Shown here piece by piece: positions 58,501-64,000 of a DNA stretch of 64,000 nt (positions are counted from its first letter, which is position 1; every line of letters begins with the position of its first letter). The notes under the pieces are model-generated. The model made no database searches. It was given only the letters and a program-made list of their open reading frames with translations, and had not been told where the DNA came from. The translations under genes and the position numbers were made by a program. This DNA is from Tomocerus qinae. Taxonomy: Eukaryota > Arthropoda > Collembola > Entomobryomorpha > Tomoceridae. The DNA is taken from contig CM034549.1 of NCBI GenBank assembly GCA_020055645.1, positions 6,014,001 to 6,078,000 of the forward strand. Reading direction: 5' to 3'.

Positions 58501-60409
58501 CTAAAAAAAACTCTTTACATTAGCAATTTTTCCTTTGCATATTCCGCCTATTGCGTTAGTTTGATTTGTCAAACATTCCGTCAAACACACATTTAGTATT
58601 TTTATCGCTTTTTCCACAAAAGAAATAGAAAATCAAAAAAATTGCAAAATAAATATCTTTGTTATTAACATTGTTATTAACATTTCAATACATTTCTCAT
58701 CTCATCTTTCCCATCCAATACTCTTAACAAAGAATTGAACATTTTCTTATTTTGTGCTTGAAGAAACGTCATATTTAGTGTATTAATATTGTATACATGT
58801 CGAAGAACAAATAATAAACCCTTCGGCAATTTAATACCGGTTGATCAACATTAAGATTATCATTTGCATTCCTTATAAACAGCCAGAAAGATGATAATCA
58901 ATTGAACATAAATGAATTGAACTGGGTTTTGTAGAACGTGGCCATAATTAGGATGTTGGGAAGGTGAAAAGTTTGAACATGTTAGGTTTATCCGTTCTCG
59001 AGTTATGAGTAGCTCTTGTCCAGCATTAAGTAGAGATGGGGAATGTATAGGAAGGATAAAGTAATTTGTGATTGTTATAGGGAGAGATTGAGGGAGTGAG
59101 GGTGGCGTGGCGGAGGATGTCGATCAGTGGATCTCCGTTTTAATCTGAATTTGTGCTCAATTGGTTCCGTTGCCTTCACTCACTCACCCAGGAACTCAGA
59201 AAGCAAATCAAGTGAAGGATGATGTCTTGTTGTCTATCTACCTCCCTCCGTCTCTTCCTCCACGCTCAAATAAAGACTTGCTTACACATCTCTCCTCCAA
59301 ATGTCAAACAACCACCTTATTACCATCCTCGACCTCTATCTATTTATAAATATATCCATTACTCAACTCGAATGCCTATCTATATTTACCCATCCTATCT
59401 ATCTTTTATTTATTTATTGCACATTAACCACGTCAACATTATTTTGTCATCTAATCTGTACAAAGATTAAATGCTTTGATTAACTTAATCCGTCCGTTCT
59501 ACTCTCATATCATAATAAACCATGTACAAATGGGTGTAATAAAGTAGAAGGAACAGAGTAGTATTTGTTCTACAAACTGCGTCATTGTTCTCGAGCAAAC
59601 GAGGAAGAATATGGAGAAACAGTTATTTTCGAACGACCTATTACAGGACCACAATATGACCTAACCTCTCATCTATCTCATGACATTTCACGTTGAAGAG
59701 AATGAGCTGAATTTCCAAAATTGATGAAACTATGGAAAGACTAGAAATAAACGCTGTAAATTCGCTAACTAATAACAGATCGGCTCGATTTATATAAAAA
59801 TGCTGAGACTTGTGACTGTTGAGACTAGTACTGTAACAATTGTATTGGTGGACATTGAGGCAGGGCAGGAGTGTTGTAAGAATAAGATACTATGTACGAA
59901 GGTATATAAATAGATATAAACTCTCCTGGTATAAATGCAGATTCAATGTACTTAATTAACTGTAGATAAAATGGTAAGTGGCTAAAATGGGGCGTTTATT
60001 TTAAATCAAATTGTTTGGATAAATGGAAAAATAGGGTAAAGCGAAAGTAGAACACTGGCTATACCAGCAAGCACATTCAGCATGCTTAATCAACCAATGT
60101 TTAAGCTCGAATAATTGTTTCCCCATCGTTGCATTTCATTTAAACTTTCACTACATGCTGGCATAATAATTGTTACGGAGCTACCGCTGTTAGTAGGCAT
60201 TAGATACATATGAATACCTATTAGGACTATTTTCAGTTCAAATCAACTTGAATAAATGTCAATTTCGATTTTGACCGGCGATACTAAATTGATGCCATAC
60301 GCATTGTATAGTGAAATAGTTGAATATAAGTTAATTGGCCAAAAAGGCCAAAATAATTTTGCAAGTATGACTTCGGTAATTTTATTGAACATAAAAGAAG
60401 TTATGTGTG
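55586..60409. other. Gene-free stretch; likely upstream regulatory region of the Glut1-like gene
   Basis: Short open frames here have no domain, no partner exons and low-complexity composition. The pyrimidine-rich run near 57054-57066 (TCTCTCTCTCTC) and scattered GA/CT tracts are the only local structure. I see no RNA gene. Confidence 0.45.
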
Positions 60410-61010
60410 TATAAGGGTGGTACTACCAACCTCCGTCATAAGACCATCTTAAGATTATCTTATGTAAGATCATCTTAAGACCAGCGAAGATCTTATTGAA
60501 AATCGGTACCACGATCATTGTGACAACATCGTCTTACACAAGACTGTCTTGAGTCCCGTCTTTCATAAAATCAAGGAAAGTTCATCTCAAGTCCATCTTA
60601 CGATCTCGTCAGAGCAAAATTTTAGACAAAATCGGTGGGGTTACTACGGATACTTGAATTTTCATCAACAATTCAATTACCATCCTATTGACACTCACTA
60701 CTCCAGTATTCTCATCCGGAAAACTATGGCAACAATTCTCGTAAATTGCTGATGTGAGATAAAGCCAACACTAGGGACATTCGTTTTATTGAGGAAAATG
60801 CCTACCAAAAAGGACGAAAGGTCGTCTCAAGACGACAAAATCGGGGTCTTGGGAAAGACGAACTTAAGATTGTTATTTTACGATCTTAAGTCATAAGACG
60901 ATGATCATGGTACCGATAAGATGGACAAAAGATATTGCTATAAGATTGTCTTGAGATGAGGATATCGTGGTACCGATTTTGAGGAAAGGTGATCTTAAGT
61001 CACTCATAAG
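60410..61010. repeat. Fold-back repeat rich in CTTAAGA motifs
   Basis: A 17-bp perfect inverted pair AAAATCGGTACCACGAT (60499-60515) and ATCGTGGTACCGATTTT (60964-60980) brackets a tract with many TCTTAAG/CTTAAGA and TAAGAC motifs in both orientations. It is a candidate MITE-like element of about 0.6 kb; exact ends were not resolved and there is no ORF. Confidence 0.55.
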
Positions 61011-61825
61011 TTTTGGAGTGGTCTCAAGTCAGAGTTCAGAGTATGAGCCTAAGTGAAATAAATCAGGACTGGGTGGATATCATTAGTTGTGTTGTTATGT
61101 AATGTGATTGTGTCCGTGCATGTGTAAATATGTTGTTGTTGAAGGGAAGGATGGTTATGGCTTATTGGCTTTGGCTGAAATGAATGAGAGATCTGTAAGC
61201 TAGGAGCACGTTTTGTCAAAGTAGGTTATCTCTTTTTCTTTTTCTATCTCTTTGCCTTACGCCACCCTTCCCAACCAATCAATCTCTTGTTAACTCTCTC
61301 GCTCTCTCTTACTACATGTCTCTTTTGTACAAACATCATCCATAACAGTCATCATCATCTAACTCCAATACCTATGTACCTACACTAATTAAATTACCTA
61401 TCTGTTATACGCTGTTATACCGTACTATACTATTCATTTCAATATAAAACTACTCTGTTGCCTGTGATTATTGTTGCCAATTACATTTAGGTATACATTC
61501 CAATTTTTATTATTATTGCAAATAGTTATAAGGGTAATAAATAATTAGCTATATAAAAGATACTTGCACATTTATTTGTTCAATGTTATAATTGTCTCAC
61601 CGAGTGCGAGAAAACATTCCACAAACAGTTATTCACTATTATGACTTTGCTATAACCGACGTGATACCCATCAAACACTATATAAGTCAAATCAGAAGAA
61701 ATCATAACTGAAACAGTAAAAATCTGTCAGGCCAGTGAGTTTTACTGACATTTTCCTTAAATGGGCCAATTTAGTTACTGACATCGAGCAGAATAAATAA
61801 ACATGCAGGTAACAGTATTTGACTG
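61011..61825. other. No gene recognised
   Basis: A+T-rich sequence with a CT-rich run near 61300-61325. Nothing coding or structured beyond background. Confidence 0.4.
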
Positions 61826-62210
61826 GCTGATGTCTATAATGGCAGTGGCTAAAATGGCCTACCGGTATGTAGGCTAAATATTTAGTTGACCAGAGGCTAC
61901 AAAACCAGTGTTTGACTAGCCACCGGCTAGTGGCTTCCATGGTAGTGGCTAAAATGGTGCTATGCAGGCTACACTGAGGTTTAGCCAGTGGCTAAAATGA
62001 AAACACAAGTAAAATTGACCATTGCCATTTTATCCAGATAAAATGGCCTTCTGGCTAGCTAAAATATAAAAAAGTCGGCTAAAATAAACACTGTATAAAA
62101 CAGCTTAAAATGGCTAAAAATAAAAATCAAATCAAACTGGCTAAAAAGTAAAGCCACACGGGCTAAGACCGTCAAAATGGCCAAAACGATAGTTTAAAAA
62201 TACGCCAAAG
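61826..62210. repeat. Irregular GGCTAAAATGG repeat tract
   Basis: The motif (T)GGCTAAAATGG(C) and shorter variants recur a dozen or more times with irregular spacing (for example 61851, 61958, 61990, 62110). It grades into the 37-bp array that follows. Confidence 0.6.
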
Positions 62211-62399
62211 TTATTGAACCTTAATTTCCTACTACGTGAAAACTCAAACTGTTTTATTAGATCCTCTATAAAGGTATACTCAAAATATTCATAGGATTAT
62301 TCAGTCAGGTCGTCCTAGTTAAAGTAAAACATTAATTTTCTATACACGAATAGTGAAGGTAAAATAATTTTCTATACACGTTGATCAAAATCATAAATC

Positions 62400-63480
62400 A
62401 GTTTTGGTTAATGGCTCCACAATAATTTTTGACTCATGGCTCTTATGTCAACAGTTTAATCATTTTAGGGACTCCAACAGCTAAAAACCTTTTTAACAGC
62501 TAAAATTATTTTCAGCCAATGACTGTAATTGTAAAGCTAAATAAATTTTCAACCAATGGCTCTAATGCTAAAGCTAAAATCATTTTTGACAAATGGCTCT
62601 AATTCTGATTTTCTGACTAACACCTAAAATCATTTTAAAAAGTCATTTAGTAAAAATCATTTTTGAACAATGGCTCTAATGATAAAGCGAAAATCATTTT
62701 TGACCAATGGCTCTAATGCTAAAGCTAAATCATTTTTGGCCAACTCTTAAAGCTAATGTCATTCTTGGTCTATGTCTCTAATACCTCTAATGCTGACTTG
62801 CAGTTAAAATCATTTTTAGCCAATGGTTCTAATGCATAAGCTAAAATCATTTTTGACCAATGGCTATAATGATTAAGCTAAAACCATTTTTGACCAATGG
62901 CTATAATGATTAAGCTAAAATCATTTTTGACCAATGGCTATAATGATTAAGCTAAAACCATTTTTGACCAATGGCTATAATGATTAAGCTAAAATCATTT
63001 GTGGCAATTGCAATGGCTCTGACTTACAGGTAAAATTATTTTTGACCAGGCTCTAACGCTAACACCTAACAACCAAATTCATTTTCGGCCAATGACTTTA
63101 ATGCTAACAAGCTAAAATCATTTTCGGCCAATGGCTTTAATACTAATAGTTAAATTAATTTACGTCGAATGGCACTAATGTTATCTAAAAATTATTTTCT
63201 GCCAATGGCTATAATAATTAAGCTAAAAATTAAATCATTTTTGACCAAGCTCTGACGTTAACAGGTAAAAACTAACATCTAAATTCATTTTCGGCCAATG
63301 GCACTAATGCTAACATCTAAAATCATTTTTGGCGTATGTTTTTAATGCTGACTTGCAGCTAAACTCATTTTCGGCCAATAGCACTAATGCTATCACAGCT
63401 AAAATCATTTTCGGCCAATAGCACTAATGCTATCACAGCTAAAATCATTTTCGGCCAATGGCTTTAATGCCCATGCCTAA
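62400..63480. repeat. 37-bp tandem array (about 25-30 degenerate units)
   Basis: The core unit CCAATGGCTATAATGATTAAGCTAAAACCATTTTTGA (37 bp) is near-perfect at 62867-62985 and decays to both sides, with ATTTTCGGCCAATGGC variants at the right end. The core (C)TAAAATCATTTTTG(G/A)CCAATGGC links it to the GGCTAAAATGG tract. It has the structure of a satellite block with a homogenised centre. Confidence 0.8.
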
Positions 63481-63545
63481 GTTTTTTGTGGCCTTTTTCT
63501 CGAAATTCAAATTGACCAACAATTCAACATTTATTTGTACAAAAA

Positions 63546-64000
63546 AGGAACCCCAAATGCGCGGGGCTCTGTGGTATGAGGAAATTGTTTCATGCCGCCT
63601 GATTACATATTTAACATATTTTTTATTTATGATTTGATAGTAGGCGTAGTTAACTTATCAACTAATTCTTAACGACCATACCATTTCTAAATATTATATA
63701 TTATTATTATTTTAATGCATATTCATGTCCTTACCAAATACTTGCAATGTTACAATGAATTTTTTATAAGTGAAAATAATCATACCTAATACCTACTAGT
63801 ATTGTCGCTATCCACCCAATTACTATTTTCAATATTTTTTGCTCATGTTAATTTGAGATCATTTTCCACATTTACTATGAAAAGAATAATTTCATGCAAG
63901 TCAGCTAATTAGAAAATAAAGATATATCACTCTTTTGTTTCAAAAGTATAATATCAGAATAAAATTAGAATTTGAAATAGGAACCCCAAAAGCGCGGGGA
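63546..64000. repeat. Direct repeat GGAACCCCAAA(T/A)GCGCGGGG at both ends of the final segment
   Basis: GGAACCCCAAATGCGCGGGG at 63547 and GGAACCCCAAAAGCGCGGGG at 63980 are in the same orientation, ~433 bp apart. The second is cut by the window end. The motif can form a CCCC/GGGG stem. The pair may mark a repeat unit continuing beyond the window. Confidence 0.5.

Noticed and set aside
1-64000. CRISPR arrays, operons, bacterial promoters or prophage
   Set aside because: The window is eukaryotic with spliceosomal introns; tandem arrays here are minisatellites without unique spacers.
1-64000. tRNA and rRNA genes
   Set aside because: I saw no convincing cloverleaf or rRNA segment by eye; a tRNAscan/Infernal run would be needed to exclude them.

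Overview
This is a window from an A+T-rich, intron-bearing animal genome, almost certainly an arthropod. The reasons are a secreted hemocyanin-superfamily protein with all six copper-ligand histidines, an arthropod-style Glut1 with a long coiled-coil N-terminus, a Prrx-type homeobox gene, and abundant non-LTR and TIR transposons. A non-insect hexapod such as a springtail would fit, but nothing in the window proves it. All four multi-exon genes lie on the minus strand. I rebuilt them by following GT-AG (once GC-AG) junctions and checking that codon phase closes at every junction.

Layout. 1-15.1 kb is repeat territory: a decayed reverse-transcriptase fragment, a 2.3 kb fold-back repeat with a nested TIR insertion, an intact 1077-codon R2-like retrotransposon with a PHD finger, a palindromic TIR element, a TIR DNA transposon with a frameshifted transposase gene that has one small intron, and a second inverted-repeat element related to the first. 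15.1-17.4 kb has no gene. 17.4-29.5 kb holds a 13-exon homolog of the mRNA cap-1 2'-O-methyltransferase CMTR1; two large introns (3.5 and 5.2 kb) are filled with minisatellites and TIR repeats. 29.8-30.2 kb may hold a small secreted protein. 30.3-32.2 kb is a TIR element with three 140-bp tandem units. 32.7-36.4 kb is a Prrx-like homeobox gene of four exons. 36.4-41.2 kb has no recognised gene. 41.2-47.1 kb is a 14-exon hemocyanin/prophenoloxidase-family gene. 49.5-49.8 kb may be a small Pro/Gln-rich gene. 50.5-55.6 kb is a 17-exon Glut1-type glucose transporter with alternative ends. 55.6-64 kb has no recognised gene and ends in tandem arrays.

The most notable observation is the CMTR1 homolog. 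Its Rossmann fold, SAM loop and reading frame are intact over 13 exons, but three of the four residues aligned with the K-D-K-E catalytic tetrad are replaced (Lys to Ile, Asp to Asn, Glu to Gly). It looks like a conserved pseudoenzyme. Other unusual points are decapeptide and 17-residue repeats in an N-terminal extension of the hemocyanin, a PHD finger on an R2-type retrotransposon, microexons and alternative tails in Glut1, and a fold-back repeat whose two arms act as filled and empty sites for a nested insertion. The genes have no evident shared pathway; this is an ordinary metazoan gene neighbourhood.
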